Part shown: positions 33,185 to 42,260 of the stretch, in pieces
How positions within the stretch are numbered: the stretch's first letter is position 1
Layout of the letters: each line of letters begins with the position of its first letter
The notes under the pieces: model-generated
The model's input: only the letters and a program-made list of their open reading frames with translations
Database searches by the model: none
What the model was told of the DNA's origin: nothing
Position numbers and translations under genes: made by a program
Origin: Clostridiales bacterium
Lineage (GTDB): Bacteria; Bacillota; Clostridia; Oscillospirales; CAG-272
Direction: 5' to 3'
Length of the DNA stretch: 56,685 bases
Assembly (NCBI GenBank): GCA_012800735.1
Contig: JAAZIU010000017.1
Location: forward strand, 1 to 56,685

Positions 33185-33213
33185 TTGCAAAGCAAATGCA
33201 TTTGTGGTATAAT
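33185..33213 (+). promoter_or_regulatory. Promoter of the RelB-YafQ pair with palindrome
   Basis: TTGCAA and TATAAT with a 17-base spacer. The palindrome CAAATGCATTTG (33193-33204) lies in the spacer and ATGCAT recurs at ~33221, a likely antitoxin operator. Confidence 0.75.
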
Positions 33214-33250
33214 GTATTCAGATGCATATTTGAAAGCGAGGTGAAAAGAT

Positions 33251-33526
33251 ATGGCTTCAAAAGAAAATTCCACCATACGGATGGAACCCGAACTGAAAGC
33301 GCAGGCGGCGGCGCTGTTTAAATCTCTCGGAATGGATTTGAGCACCGCCACACGAATATTTTACATTCAGGCTTTGAGATGCAACGGTCTGCCGTTTGAA
33401 GTAAAGCTTGATGAGCCGAATTCCGTTACCCGCGCGGCTTTTGATGAGGGCGACCGACTGCTTTCCGATCCGAATGCCCTGCGATTCACCAATGTTGATG
33501 ATCTGTTTGAAGAATTGAACTCATGA
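33251..33526 (+). CDS. RelB/DinJ-family antitoxin
   Basis: 91 residues. The N-terminal STIRMEPELKAQAAALFKSL and the DLSTATRIFYIQAL segment are the ribbon-helix-helix of RelB/DinJ proteins; GLPFEVKLDEPN is the usual continuation. The C-terminus should neutralise the toxin. GAGGTG precedes the ATG. The last bases overlap the toxin start (ATGA). Confidence 0.88.
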   Translation: MASKENSTIRMEPELKAQAAALFKSLGMDLSTATRIFYIQALRCNGLPFEVKLDEPNSVTRAAFDEGDRLLSDPNALRFTNVDDLFEELNS

Positions 33527-33801
33527 TTAAATACGAAATCCAGCGGACGTCTCAGTTCAAAAAAGATTACAAGACAGCAGTCAAACGCGGTTGTGATATT
33601 GATAAGTTGAAAAAAGCCGTTACGATTCTTGCAAGCGGCGAGAAATTGCCCGATGTATACCGAGATCACGCACTAAGCGGAAAATACGGTGAATATCGTG
33701 AATGTCATATCGAACCGGATTGGCTGCTTATATATAAGATTTCGGAAAATGTGTTGATCCTTACTTTGTACAGAACCGGGACACACAGCGATTTATTCTG
33801 A
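33523..33801 (+). CDS. YafQ-type mRNA interferase toxin
   Basis: 92 residues of the YafQ branch of RelE: FKKDYKTAVKRGCDI, LPDVYRDHALSGKYGEYREC and the C-terminal WLLIYKISENVLILTLYRTG with the terminal GTHSDLF. The HxxxW and terminal His region is kept, so ribosome-dependent mRNA cleavage is plausible. It is coupled to the antitoxin. Its TGA stop is also the start of the following palindrome. Confidence 0.9.
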   Translation: MIKYEIQRTSQFKKDYKTAVKRGCDIDKLKKAVTILASGEKLPDVYRDHALSGKYGEYRECHIEPDWLLIYKISENVLILTLYRTGTHSDLF

Positions 33802-34040
33802 CTTGCGCCGGAGGCAAAACTCTCGAATCCCCCGCGGAACGCGGGGGATTCAATTATTCTGTTTTGCGAAGCAAAACACGATGTTTCAACAAAGTTGAAA
33901 CTCGCCGAATAACACGCTCCGCGGGTTATTCAAATACCATCAGAAAAAACATAGATAAAGACTTAACTTTGGAACAGCGACGTTTTGCCGCAGGCAAAAC
34001 TCGCGAATAATGTCGGCGCGGAAGCACCGACATTATTCAA
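33798..34040 (-). repeat. Modular palindromic elements, including a chimeric stem
   Basis: At the toxin stop, GACTTGCGCC (a P1 left arm) is joined directly to GGCAAAACTCTC (a P2 right arm), so the two halves cannot pair fully. P1 GAATCCCCCGC / GCGGGGGATTC, a P3, a decayed GAATAACACGC stem, linker, P2 and P1 GAATAATGTCGG / CCGACATTATTC follow. Confidence 0.8.
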
Positions 34041-34136
34041 ATTAACAAAATGCTAACCACTTACCTCCCCGCTTGTTATATAATTAATTTATTCAAAAAC
34101 ATTTTACCGGTTATTTACCCGGTTTCGGAGGTTCAA

Positions 34137-35630
34137 ATGAATAAAACAACGCTCAGGGCGGCTGCGGCTCTGTTGCTTTTCGCATTTCTTCTCTCATTTA
34201 TATCCTGCGGCGATAAGCCGGCGGAAACAGCGCCTGTCAATCCGGAGACCTCGGCTGTGCCGGTCGAAACCGAACCCGCCGACCCGCTCGCTTCGTATGA
34301 TTTGGGCGGCGACGTTATCCGCATCTACACCTCTGTCGACGCGACCGACGCCACCAACGCAAACGCCCTTATCGAGGGCAGCGGCGAGGAGAACGGGGAA
34401 GTCGTCAACGACGCCGTATACAAGCGGAATTTAGACGTCTCGGAGCTGCTCAATATAAACTACGAGTTTACCCACGCAAACGAGGACTATTTTTCGGTTC
34501 AGCCCGCGATACAGAAGATAGTCCTTGCCGGCGACGACGTCTACGACCTTATCGTCAACGACATCTACCCGCTCGCGAACCTCGCGCTGGAGGGGATGTT
34601 CCGCGACGTTTCGCAAAATCCGGTCTTCGATTTTGAGGCCGGTTACTGGCGGCAGGAATATATGAAAGACCTTTCCGTCGTCGGCGAGACGCAGTTTATT
34701 ATGGCGGGCGACTACTTTATGGACGTGCTTTGCTCGGCGCACGCGCTTTATTTCAACAAGCAGCTGATAGAAAACATCAAAGGCGACCCCGATTATGTCT
34801 ACAAATTAGTGCTTGACGGCGAATGGACAACCGACGCTTTCCTCGGCGTCTCAAGCGCCGGATATCAGGACCTGAACGGCGATACCAAGCGGAATCGCGG
34901 CGATATCTGGGGCTTTTCCTGCATCGGAATGTGGGGCGCAGCGGTTCCGTTCATGCTTTGCGGCGACCTTGAGTTCGTCTCCCGCGACGAGAGCGGCGGC
35001 GTCACCGGCTACGCGCTGAACAACGAGCGGGCGGCGACGGCTCTCGGCGTCATGAAGAATATTTTCTACGACGACGCGACTTATCCCGATTTTACCGACA
35101 TACCGTCGATGGTGTCGAATTTCGCCTCCGGTCTTTCGGTGTTCGTCGGATATCAGCGGGTCGGCGACTTCGACTCCTACCGCGACACCGAATTTGACAT
35201 CGGCATAGCGCCGTATCCCAAGCTGGACGCGGAACAGGAAAGATACGTCACCGCCACCCACGACACTACCGAAATAGGCGTCATCCCGATAACTTCGTCG
35301 AAATACGACAACGCCTGCGTTGCGGTAGAGGCGCTCTGCCGCGAGACGGAAAGGACGGTTCTCCCCGCCTATTACGAGACGGCGCTCAAGATAAAATACG
35401 CCCGCGACGACATCACCTCGCAGATGCTCGACATCATCCGCGGCAACATCCGCGTCAGCTTCCCGACCGCCTACAACGGCTACATGAACAGCGATTTCCT
35501 CTATAACGTCTTCTCCGTCCCGCTGAGCGGCGGCTCGGCAGATTTCGCGTCGAACATGGCGAAGATAGAAACCCGCGCCGACGCGACGATTGAGAAGATG
35601 ATTGAGCAGATGGAGTCGATAGGAGATTGA
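34137..35630 (+). CDS. Extracellular solute-binding lipoprotein (sugar-type)
   Basis: 497 residues from the ATG at 34137, with GGAGG upstream; an in-frame codon at 34050 is not needed. Signal MNKTTLRAAAALLLFAFLLS, lipobox FISC. It shares DVYKRN-type, VLAGDDVYDLI and DLNGDTKRNRGD elements with the other lipoproteins. It is very close to the one at 39653 along its full length, suggesting a recent paralogue pair. No permease adjacent. Confidence 0.8.
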   Translation: MNKTTLRAAAALLLFAFLLSFISCGDKPAETAPVNPETSAVPVETEPADPLASYDLGGDVIRIYTSVDATDATNANALIEGSGEENGEVVNDAVYKRNLDVSELLNINYEFTHANEDYFSVQPAIQKIVLAGDDVYDLIVNDIYPLANLALEGMFRDVSQNPVFDFEAGYWRQEYMKDLSVVGETQFIMAGDYFMDVLCSAHALYFNKQLIENIKGDPDYVYKLVLDGEWTTDAFLGVSSAGYQDLNGDTKRNRGDIWGFSCIGMWGAAVPFMLCGDLEFVSRDESGGVTGYALNNERAATALGVMKNIFYDDATYPDFTDIPSMVSNFASGLSVFVGYQRVGDFDSYRDTEFDIGIAPYPKLDAEQERYVTATHDTTEIGVIPITSSKYDNACVAVEALCRETERTVLPAYYETALKIKYARDDITSQMLDIIRGNIRVSFPTAYNGYMNSDFLYNVFSVPLSGGSADFASNMAKIETRADATIEKMIEQMESIGD

Positions 35631-35642
35631 TTTGTCTTGCCT

Positions 35643-35672
35643 TGAATAACCACAGGGCGGTTATACAAGGTG
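35643..35672. repeat. Decayed palindromic element remnant
   Basis: GAATAACCACAGGGCGGTTAT is a P1 stem of the GAATAACCGC type with mismatches; no P2 or linker remains. The rest of the gap to 35850 is AT-rich promoter sequence. Confidence 0.5.
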
Positions 35673-35761
35673 TCCGAAAAGAAACGGCGCGATGAGAGGG
35701 AGTTTGTTTTAAATCACATATAAAATGGCAATATTGTCCAACCTGACCGCAATTTATTATA

Positions 35762-35790
35762 TTGACTTTTGTATGAATTTACTTTATAAT
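35762..35790 (+). promoter_or_regulatory. Promoter of the lipoprotein-hydrolase operon
   Basis: TTGACT and TATAAT with a 17-base spacer, 60 bases before the lipoprotein start. Confidence 0.8.
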
Positions 35791-35849
35791 ATTTTGTAAC
35801 ATATTGATATGCGCTGCAATTTAATTGCCGATATGAGGGGGGTATAACT

Positions 35850-37301
35850 TTGAAAATGAAAAAGACTCTTATCACAGCCGTTTTGCTGCTGACTTCCATG
35901 CTGCTCTTTATGTCTGCCTGTTCTTCCGAAAGCGCCGTTACAATCGAGACATTACCGGCGGCACAAACCGAAACCGAAACGGAAGACGCCGACGTTTTTC
36001 CCGTTATAAATTGGGGCGGCCGCGCTTTCAACATTATTTCCCGCGGGAGTGATTACGGCGCCTGGGAATCGTTTGACGTATTTACCGAAAATCAGACGGG
36101 CGAGCCGATAAACGATGCGGTTTGGGAGAGAAATAACATTATTTTTGACAGATACGGCATAGAGATAAAGGAAACCAAGCGGGATAAACTTGCGGACACC
36201 ATAAAAAGTTTGGTTATGGCGGGAGACGCCGAATTTGACGCGGCGGTAACATCCGGCGCGGATGCGTCCGCTCTGTCTTCCGAGAACTATCTTGTGAACC
36301 TTCGTTCTCTGCCGGATTTGGATCTTTCTCATGAGTGGTGGGATCAGAACGCCGCGCGGGACTTTTCTTTCGGAGATAGGCTGTTCTTCGGCGTAAGCGA
36401 TTTTCTGATTTCCGACAAGGACGGCAGCTGGGTATATGTTTTCAACAAAAGACTTGCCGACGATTTGGGGATTGAATATCCTTATCAGATGGCAAAGGAC
36501 GGCAGCTGGACTTATGATCAGATGCACCGTCTTGCAAGCGCCGCCGTCGCCGATCTTGACGGCGACGGAGTTATGAAGCCGGGGAAAGACCGTTACGGAA
36601 TCGCTACCGAAGAATATGATACCTACGCGGCTTTTTTCTACAGCGGAGCTCGTATATTTGGTATCGGCGACGACGGATATCCCGAATATACCTTCGCAAG
36701 CGAGCGGAATTTCACGGCGTATAACAAATATCTTGAGCTTTTCGTAAAGGATAGCTCCTTATACTTTGCCAAATATAAAACGGAGAGAGAAGCTTTTGCG
36801 AACGGACAGGCGTTATTTAAGGGGTATACGCTGCTCGGCGTACGCGGAGAGGAATTTCGGGCGATGGAAGATGACTTCGGAATTATTGTGGCGCCGAAAT
36901 ACGACGAAGGGCAGAAAAACTACGGGCATATCGTTTCAATCGGCACTTCCGGTTCTGTTATCTGCGTTCCGCTTACCGCGCCTGATCCCGATTTCACCGG
37001 ATACGCTCTTGACGCCGTCTCCGGCGAATCTACCGGGACTTTGCTTGACACGTATATCAACAAAGGATTCAACGGAAAATATCTTCGGGATGAAGAATCC
37101 TGCGAGATGCTTCGGCTTTGTCTTGAAAGCCGCGTATACGATCTTTCTATCATCTACACCAAGTGGGGCGGTCTTTTTACGAAGTTGTATGGTTTAACTC
37201 ATAATACTAAAATTGACCTTGCATCGCTGAATGCGTCTGTGGAAGATTCGGTACGGCAGTCTTTGCAGGAAATGATTGATATGTATAAAGATATTGACTG
37301 A
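35850..37301 (+). CDS. Extracellular solute-binding lipoprotein (sugar-type)
   Basis: 483 residues. GAGGGGGG (35835-35842) lies seven bases from a TTG at 35850 and thirteen from an ATG at 35856, so the TTG is slightly favoured; both give MKKTLITAVLLLTSMLLFMS and a lipobox MSAC. The domain has DAVWERNNIIFD, VMAGDAEFD and ADLDGDGVMKPGKDRYG. It is followed 64 bases on by a glycoside hydrolase gene, which ties this binding protein to a carbohydrate. Confidence 0.82.
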   Translation: MKMKKTLITAVLLLTSMLLFMSACSSESAVTIETLPAAQTETETEDADVFPVINWGGRAFNIISRGSDYGAWESFDVFTENQTGEPINDAVWERNNIIFDRYGIEIKETKRDKLADTIKSLVMAGDAEFDAAVTSGADASALSSENYLVNLRSLPDLDLSHEWWDQNAARDFSFGDRLFFGVSDFLISDKDGSWVYVFNKRLADDLGIEYPYQMAKDGSWTYDQMHRLASAAVADLDGDGVMKPGKDRYGIATEEYDTYAAFFYSGARIFGIGDDGYPEYTFASERNFTAYNKYLELFVKDSSLYFAKYKTEREAFANGQALFKGYTLLGVRGEEFRAMEDDFGIIVAPKYDEGQKNYGHIVSIGTSGSVICVPLTAPDPDFTGYALDAVSGESTGTLLDTYINKGFNGKYLRDEESCEMLRLCLESRVYDLSIIYTKWGGLFTKLYGLTHNTKIDLASLNASVEDSVRQSLQEMIDMYKDID

Positions 37302-37322
37302 TGAGCTTATCGCAGGCAATCT

Positions 37323-37345
37323 GTCGGCGCATAGCGCCGACTTTT
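37323..37345 (+). terminator. Intercistronic hairpin with short T-tract
   Basis: GTCGGCGC / GCGCCGAC with an ATA loop, then TTTT. It lies between the lipoprotein and hydrolase genes and probably acts as a partial terminator or mRNA-processing hairpin. Confidence 0.6.
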
Positions 37346-37365
37346 AATTAAGGAGAAAAGGTATT

Positions 37366-39363
37366 ATGACGCCAAAAGATATGTGGAACGAACGGCTCAG
37401 CTTTATCTGGTACAACGACCGAGAAATCTTTTCTTTCAAAGAGGAAGATTTTGATAAGCTTGCAAAGTCTTACGCGGAAAGCGGAATAACGATTGTAATA
37501 ACGTTCAGCTCGACCCATTTCCGGTACAGCTTTTCGCGGCATCTGGATAAAATATTTGCCTGTCTTAAAAAGCTGACGGATGCCTGCCACAAATACGGCA
37601 TCAAGGTGGTTGAACACGCCAGCGCCCATCTTACCTACAATCCTTTGAATGAAAAAGATTGGGAAGAAATCAGGGGAGACTTCAAAACCCGTCTGTCATC
37701 GATGGATTCATGGCCGGGTTTTGAGGAGTTTGCCGCGGATGACGACGCTGTGATGAACAACGGATATAAAATTCGCGAGTTCCGGCAGATTAACGGACGC
37801 ACCGGGAAATGGACGAGAAGCCCGTATGAAGGGTATTGCTTCTGTTTCAACAACCCGTATTATCGGGAAAGCTATCTTATGTATCTGGATGAGATGTACG
37901 ACCGTACCGGCGTTGACGGCTATATGGCGGACGATCAGCAGTATTATGAGGAAGGCTGCGCCTGCGAGCATTGCCGGAAGTTGTTTAAGGAAGAAACCGG
38001 TTATGATTTGCCGTATCCGGAAGATTGGGATGAATTTTACTCAAATTACGAAAACCCGGCGTTTGTGGCGTGGAAAAAGTTCAAAATCAAGTCGATTGAG
38101 CGTTTTGAGCGGGATATCTATAATCATTTTCTGGAGCGGGGCGTTAAAATGCTTCGTCCGAATTACATTTCGAGTATTATCCTCTCCAACTGGTCGAGTC
38201 ATAATTTTGAATCGGCGTCTGACCTCTGGGATTTCGTTTTCCAGGAAAACTGTTTTGCTTCAATTATCCGTTATTCATTCTATGATTATATGGCGGAGGC
38301 TCTTCAGCGGTACGCAATGTGCGAATGGAAAGGCAGCCCGTCTTTGTCGCTGTTCTATCCGGACAGGTACGATTCTTTCTACTTCAGCTGGGCGCTGTCG
38401 GTGACATGGGGACAGCTGCTTCTGGCGACGGCGGAAGGCTCTCACAACACCGATTTTGAAAAGGAATTCCGGACTTTTGAAAAGGAACACAAAAGACTTT
38501 ATACCGACCCCAAAAAACTGAGCGACATTACTTTTTATCATTCGACAAAGACCAGAGACCTCACCGACTCTCGGCATAACATGACGACGCTTCTCTCGGC
38601 GATCAAATGCGCGTACATGGCGGGGTATTCGCTGAACATGACATTTGATTACAGCCGCGACGAGGATGTATTAAAGCACAAATGTATCGTCTGCGCCGGC
38701 GTCGCCATGGTTTCCGACTCGGAACTTGAACGCTTTGCCGGATACGCGGCTTCCGGCGGAAAACTTATTATTTTAGGGCAGTTTGCGATTTACAAAGAAG
38801 ACGGTTCCCGAAGACAATTTGCGGATATTGCGGCGGCTTTCAAAGACGGGTTTGAAAAAGTCGCTTATCTTCCGGAATATGACTATACGCACGGGTTCGG
38901 GAGTTTCTGGGCGCCCCGCAGGACTGATCCGGACGGGATTACACAAGCGGATTTTTCATCGCTGCCCGCCGTCAAAGCAAAAGGCAGGCAGATATTTGAT
39001 TTCCTGTTCGGCGAAGACAAAAAAGTCGTTTCGTACGCCGGAACGGAGGCGGATTTGCTGACTGGGGCGTTCCGAACAGACGGCGGCTATGTTGTGAACA
39101 TCACCAATATAACCGGCTGTTTTCCGGAGGGGAAAGCGAAGATATCGCACCGCGATACCATTCCGGCGTTTATGAAATCCGCCGCGAAATTGGATGCTTT
39201 CACCGTCACTCTGCGCATAACTGAGAAGATTGAAAAAGCATACCTTGTCTCTCCCGAAATTGAAAACAGCGTCCCGCTGCCGTTTATCCGGCATGAAGAC
39301 CGCGTTGAAGTCGTGATTCCGGGGGGATATTTCAGCGGGTACGCGGCGGTAGTTTTAAAATAA
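37366..39363 (+). CDS. Putative glycoside hydrolase (GH42-like barrel)
   Basis: 665 residues. The N-terminal ~400 residues look like a TIM barrel (GITIVITFSSTHFRYSF, GVDGYMADDQQYYEEG) with a CACEHC cysteine cluster as in GH42-type enzymes. Residues ~400-560 resemble the GH42 trimerisation/amidotransferase-like domain (MTTLLSAIKCAYMAGYSLNM, YAASGGKLIILGQF). A beta-domain ends the protein. No signal peptide, so it should act on imported oligosaccharides. AAGGAGA precedes the ATG. Catalytic residues not assigned and family uncertain. Confidence 0.65.
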   Translation: MTPKDMWNERLSFIWYNDREIFSFKEEDFDKLAKSYAESGITIVITFSSTHFRYSFSRHLDKIFACLKKLTDACHKYGIKVVEHASAHLTYNPLNEKDWEEIRGDFKTRLSSMDSWPGFEEFAADDDAVMNNGYKIREFRQINGRTGKWTRSPYEGYCFCFNNPYYRESYLMYLDEMYDRTGVDGYMADDQQYYEEGCACEHCRKLFKEETGYDLPYPEDWDEFYSNYENPAFVAWKKFKIKSIERFERDIYNHFLERGVKMLRPNYISSIILSNWSSHNFESASDLWDFVFQENCFASIIRYSFYDYMAEALQRYAMCEWKGSPSLSLFYPDRYDSFYFSWALSVTWGQLLLATAEGSHNTDFEKEFRTFEKEHKRLYTDPKKLSDITFYHSTKTRDLTDSRHNMTTLLSAIKCAYMAGYSLNMTFDYSRDEDVLKHKCIVCAGVAMVSDSELERFAGYAASGGKLIILGQFAIYKEDGSRRQFADIAAAFKDGFEKVAYLPEYDYTHGFGSFWAPRRTDPDGITQADFSSLPAVKAKGRQIFDFLFGEDKKVVSYAGTEADLLTGAFRTDGGYVVNITNITGCFPEGKAKISHRDTIPAFMKSAAKLDAFTVTLRITEKIEKAYLVSPEIENSVPLPFIRHEDRVEVVIPGGYFSGYAAVVLK

Positions 39364-39365
39364 CC

Positions 39366-39510
39366 CGCAGAAAAAACAATTAATGACTTTACTTCGGAAC
39401 GGAGAGTTTTGCCTCCGGCAAAACTCTCGAATAGCGCTCTGCGCTATTCAAAACACCAATTAATGACTTAACTATCCGGCGGCGAGTTTTGGCGGAGCCA
39501 AAACTCGCAT
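39366..39510 (-). repeat. Modular palindromic element, two short units
   Basis: Linker and P2 GAGAGTTTTGCC / GGCAAAACTCTC, P1 GAATAGCGC / GCGCTATTC, then a second linker and P2 (TTTTGGC / GCCAAAA) with GCGAG. Confidence 0.75.
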
Positions 39511-39652
39511 AATTAACAAATAGTTCATGTAAATTTGACGTAATTATTATATAATTGATTGTGACCTGATACAACATAATATACGCCGAGGTCGGTGCAG
39601 CGCCGGGGACGACGCCGATACCGGGGGCGGCGGTAAAAAAGGGGGAACTGAT

Positions 39653-41149
39653 ATGAACAAAACATTACTGCGGCTTATTTCCTTGCTGCTTCTGGCTTCT
39701 ATGGTTGCGGGGGGTGTTCTGGCGTGCGGCGATTCGGGGAAAGACCCGGCAGTTGACACCGCCGCTGCCGACACTACCGCCGAAGAAACGGAAGCGCCGG
39801 ACCCGCTGGCGGCGTACGACTTAGCCGGCGATACCATCCGAATCTACACATCCATTGACGCGACCGACTCCACCAACGCCAACGCCCTTATCGAGGGCAC
39901 CGGCGAAGAGAACGGCGAGATTGTAAACGACACCGTTTACAAGCGCAATATGGACGTCAGCGAACTTTTGAACGTTCAGTTCGAGTTCATTCCGGCATCT
40001 GAAACCTATTCGACGGTTCAGACCGCCATCTCAAAGATAGTTCTTGCCGGAGACGACGTTTACGACCTCATCATCAACGACATCTTCCCGATGGCAAACT
40101 TAGCGCTTGAAGGAATGTTCCGAGACGTCTCAAAGCATCCGGTATTTGATTTTGAAGCCGAATACTGGTGGCATGAATACATGAAGGACCTTTCGGTTGT
40201 CGGCGACACACAGTATATCATGACCGGCGACTTCTTCATGGACGTGCTCTGCTCGGCGCACGCGCTCTATTTCAACAAACAGCTTATCGAGAATATGATG
40301 GGCGACCCCGATATAATCTATAAAAAGGTGCTTGACGGAAAATGGACCTGCGATGAGTTCCTCGCCATTTCCAGCGCAGGATATCAGGACCTCAACGGCA
40401 ACACCAAACCCGACATGGGCGACCTTTGGGGCTTTACCTGCATCGGAATGTGGGGTTCCGCAATGCCGTTCATGGTCTGCGGCGACCTTGAATTCGTCAG
40501 CCGCGATCCCGACGGTTCGATAAACGGCTACGCTCTCAACAACGAGCGCGCGGGGCGTACCCTTGTTATGCTAAACGATGTTTTCCACGACCCGGCGACC
40601 AACACCGGACTCGGTGATATCCCGTCGCTTGTCGCTAACTTCACCTCCGGTCTTTCGGTATTCGTCGGTTATCAGCGCATCGGAGATTTCGCCAACTTCC
40701 GCGATACCGAGTTCGACGTCGGCGTCGCTCCGTATCCGAAGCTTGACGAGCTTCAGGAGAGATATGTTACCGGTTCGCACGACACCACCGAAATCGGCGT
40801 CATCCCGGTGACCTCATCCAAGTTCGACAACACCTGCGTCGCCGTCGAGGCGCTCTGCCGCGAGACCCACCGCCAGGTGCTGCCCGCCTACTACGAGACC
40901 GCGATGAAGGTAAAATACGCCCGCGACGATATCACATCCCAGATGCTCGACATCCTCCACGAAAATCTTCGGGTCAGCTTCCCGACCGCCTATAACGGCT
41001 ATCTCGGCGGAATTTTCCTGAACGATCCTTTCGCGACTCCGCTTTCAAAGAAGAGCACCGACTTTGCCTCCGCCATGGCGAAGATCGAGTCGAAAGCCGC
41101 GAAGAACATCGAGAAGATGATCGAGACCTATATGACAAATATGGGTTGA
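39653..41149 (+). CDS. Extracellular solute-binding lipoprotein (sugar-type)
   Basis: 498 residues. Signal MNKTLLRLISLLLLASMVAG, lipobox VLAC. It aligns with the protein at 34137 nearly throughout (shared IRIYTS, ATNANALIEG-like, VLAGDDVYDL, CSAHALYFNKQLIEN, ALCRET segments). GGGGGAA precedes the ATG. The pair flanks the 35850-39363 operon, so a duplication of a larger locus is possible. Confidence 0.82.
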   Translation: MNKTLLRLISLLLLASMVAGGVLACGDSGKDPAVDTAAADTTAEETEAPDPLAAYDLAGDTIRIYTSIDATDSTNANALIEGTGEENGEIVNDTVYKRNMDVSELLNVQFEFIPASETYSTVQTAISKIVLAGDDVYDLIINDIFPMANLALEGMFRDVSKHPVFDFEAEYWWHEYMKDLSVVGDTQYIMTGDFFMDVLCSAHALYFNKQLIENMMGDPDIIYKKVLDGKWTCDEFLAISSAGYQDLNGNTKPDMGDLWGFTCIGMWGSAMPFMVCGDLEFVSRDPDGSINGYALNNERAGRTLVMLNDVFHDPATNTGLGDIPSLVANFTSGLSVFVGYQRIGDFANFRDTEFDVGVAPYPKLDELQERYVTGSHDTTEIGVIPVTSSKFDNTCVAVEALCRETHRQVLPAYYETAMKVKYARDDITSQMLDILHENLRVSFPTAYNGYLGGIFLNDPFATPLSKKSTDFASAMAKIESKAAKNIEKMIETYMTNMG

Positions 41150-41153
41150 ATTG

Positions 41154-41605
41154 AATAATGTCGGTGCTTCCGCGCCGACATTATTCGCGAGTTTTGGCTT
41201 CGCCAAAACGTCGCCGCTCCCGGATAAAGTCATTAATTGGTGTTTTGAATAGCGCGAAGCGCTATTCGCGAATTTTGGCGAAGCCAAAATCATCTCTGAC
41301 TAACGCTTCGCGTTAGTCGCGAATATTTCCTGCGGAAATATATCGCAGTCGGACGGTTAAGTCATTATCGGTGTTTTACTTAAAAAATGCCGAAATTGAA
41401 TTGCCAATTCCCAATCCCTTTCTTTCTGTATCGAAACGCCGGACGGATTTTACCTCCGGCGTTTCGTACGCTTGCTTTTCGTACGCTTGCGAAGCAAGCG
41501 TACGAGCGAATATTTCCTGCGGAAATGAATAACCGCGGAGCGGTTATTCTGCGAGTTTTGACTGTGTCAAAACATCGTGTTTTGCTGCGGTAAAATCATT
41601 TATTG
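41154..41605 (+). repeat. Cluster of modular palindromic elements
   Basis: P1 types in order: GAATAATGTCGG / CCGACATTATTC, GAATAGCGC / GCGCTATTC, GACTAACGC / GCGTTAGTC, TCGTACGCTTGC / GCAAGCGTACGA, GAATAACCGC / GCGGTTATTC, each with a P2. An unrelated 12-bp hairpin CGAAACGCCGGA / TCCGGCGTTTCG (41432-41466) lies inside. TTTCGTACGCTTGC is tandemly duplicated (41462 and 41477). Confidence 0.8.
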
Positions 41606-41658
41606 AAAATATAGGCGTTATGTTCCGGTGTTTTTCAGAAAATTTACATTTTTCTTAA

Positions 41659-41687
41659 TTGACATACCGTTCAAAATGTGGTATAAT
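41659..41687 (+). promoter_or_regulatory. Perfect consensus promoter of the rpmG-secE-nusG-rplKA cluster
   Basis: TTGACA (41659-41664) and TATAAT (41682-41687) with a 17-base spacer. Confidence 0.92.
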
Positions 41688-41694
41688 AACTCTA

Positions 41695-41717
41695 CCTCTC
41701 CGGAGAGGCTTTTTTTT
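41695..41717 (+). terminator. Terminator-like hairpin right at the expected transcription start
   Basis: CCTCTCC-GGAGAGG (41695-41708), then C and eight Ts. It begins only ~8 bases after the -10 box. It may stop transcripts arriving from upstream or attenuate the cluster. Confidence 0.65.
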
Positions 41718-41810
41718 CGTCTTTATCCGGACAGAGGGAGATAGTATTAATCGATTGCCCGCGCCCGAGGCTTTTAGCCGCCGGAGGGCAAAATACACGG
41801 AGGTAAAACC

Positions 41811-41960
41811 ATGCGTGTTAAAATCACCCTCGCTTGCAACGAGTGCAAGCGCCGCAACTACGACACGACCAAGAACAGAAAGAACACCCCCGATCGCGTC
41901 GAGTTGAGCAAGTATTGCCGCTTCTGCAAGAAGCATACCGATCACCGCGAGACAAAGTAA
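41811..41960 (+). CDS. rpmG: 50S ribosomal protein L33
   Basis: 49 residues: [20 protein letters not shown], then a second CRFC motif. The four cysteines mark the zinc-binding form of L33, a small large-subunit protein near the E site. GGAGG precedes the ATG. It is the first gene of the cluster and sits 11 bases before secE, the usual Firmicutes order. Confidence 0.95.
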   Translation: MRVKITLACNECKRRNYDTTKNRKNTPDRVELSKYCRFCKKHTDHRETK

Positions 41961-41971
41961 GCGGGGACGAA

Positions 41972-42250
41972 ATGGCAGATAATGAAAAGACGGTCGACAA
42001 GGCCGTGAAAACCGCTAAGCCGGCAAAACCGGCGAAGCCGAAGAGCTCAAAGCCGAGCGTCAAAGATCGCGCCGCGAAGTTTATCCGCGAATATCGCAGC
42101 GAACTTAAGAAAATCGTCTGGTTTTCAAGGGAAGCTACTTTGAAGAGCAGCGTTTTCGTGATTATTTCGCTTCTTATTTGCGCGATTGTTTTAGGCGTCA
42201 CCGATTTCACCCTCTCAAAGGCGATTTTAGCCCTTGGGAAGCTGATTTGA
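41972..42250 (+). CDS. secE: Preprotein translocase subunit SecE
   Basis: 92 residues. A Lys/Pro/Ala-rich N-terminal tail precedes the SecE core: an amphipathic helix (FIREYRSELKKIVWFSREAT) and one membrane helix (SSVFVIISLLICAIVLGVTD). SecE clamps SecY in the membrane channel. The ATG at 41972 with GGGGA upstream is chosen; an in-frame longer reading overlaps rpmG. Confidence 0.93.
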   Translation: MADNEKTVDKAVKTAKPAKPAKPKSSKPSVKDRAAKFIREYRSELKKIVWFSREATLKSSVFVIISLLICAIVLGVTDFTLSKAILALGKLI

Positions 42251-42260
42251 GCGCAGAAAA

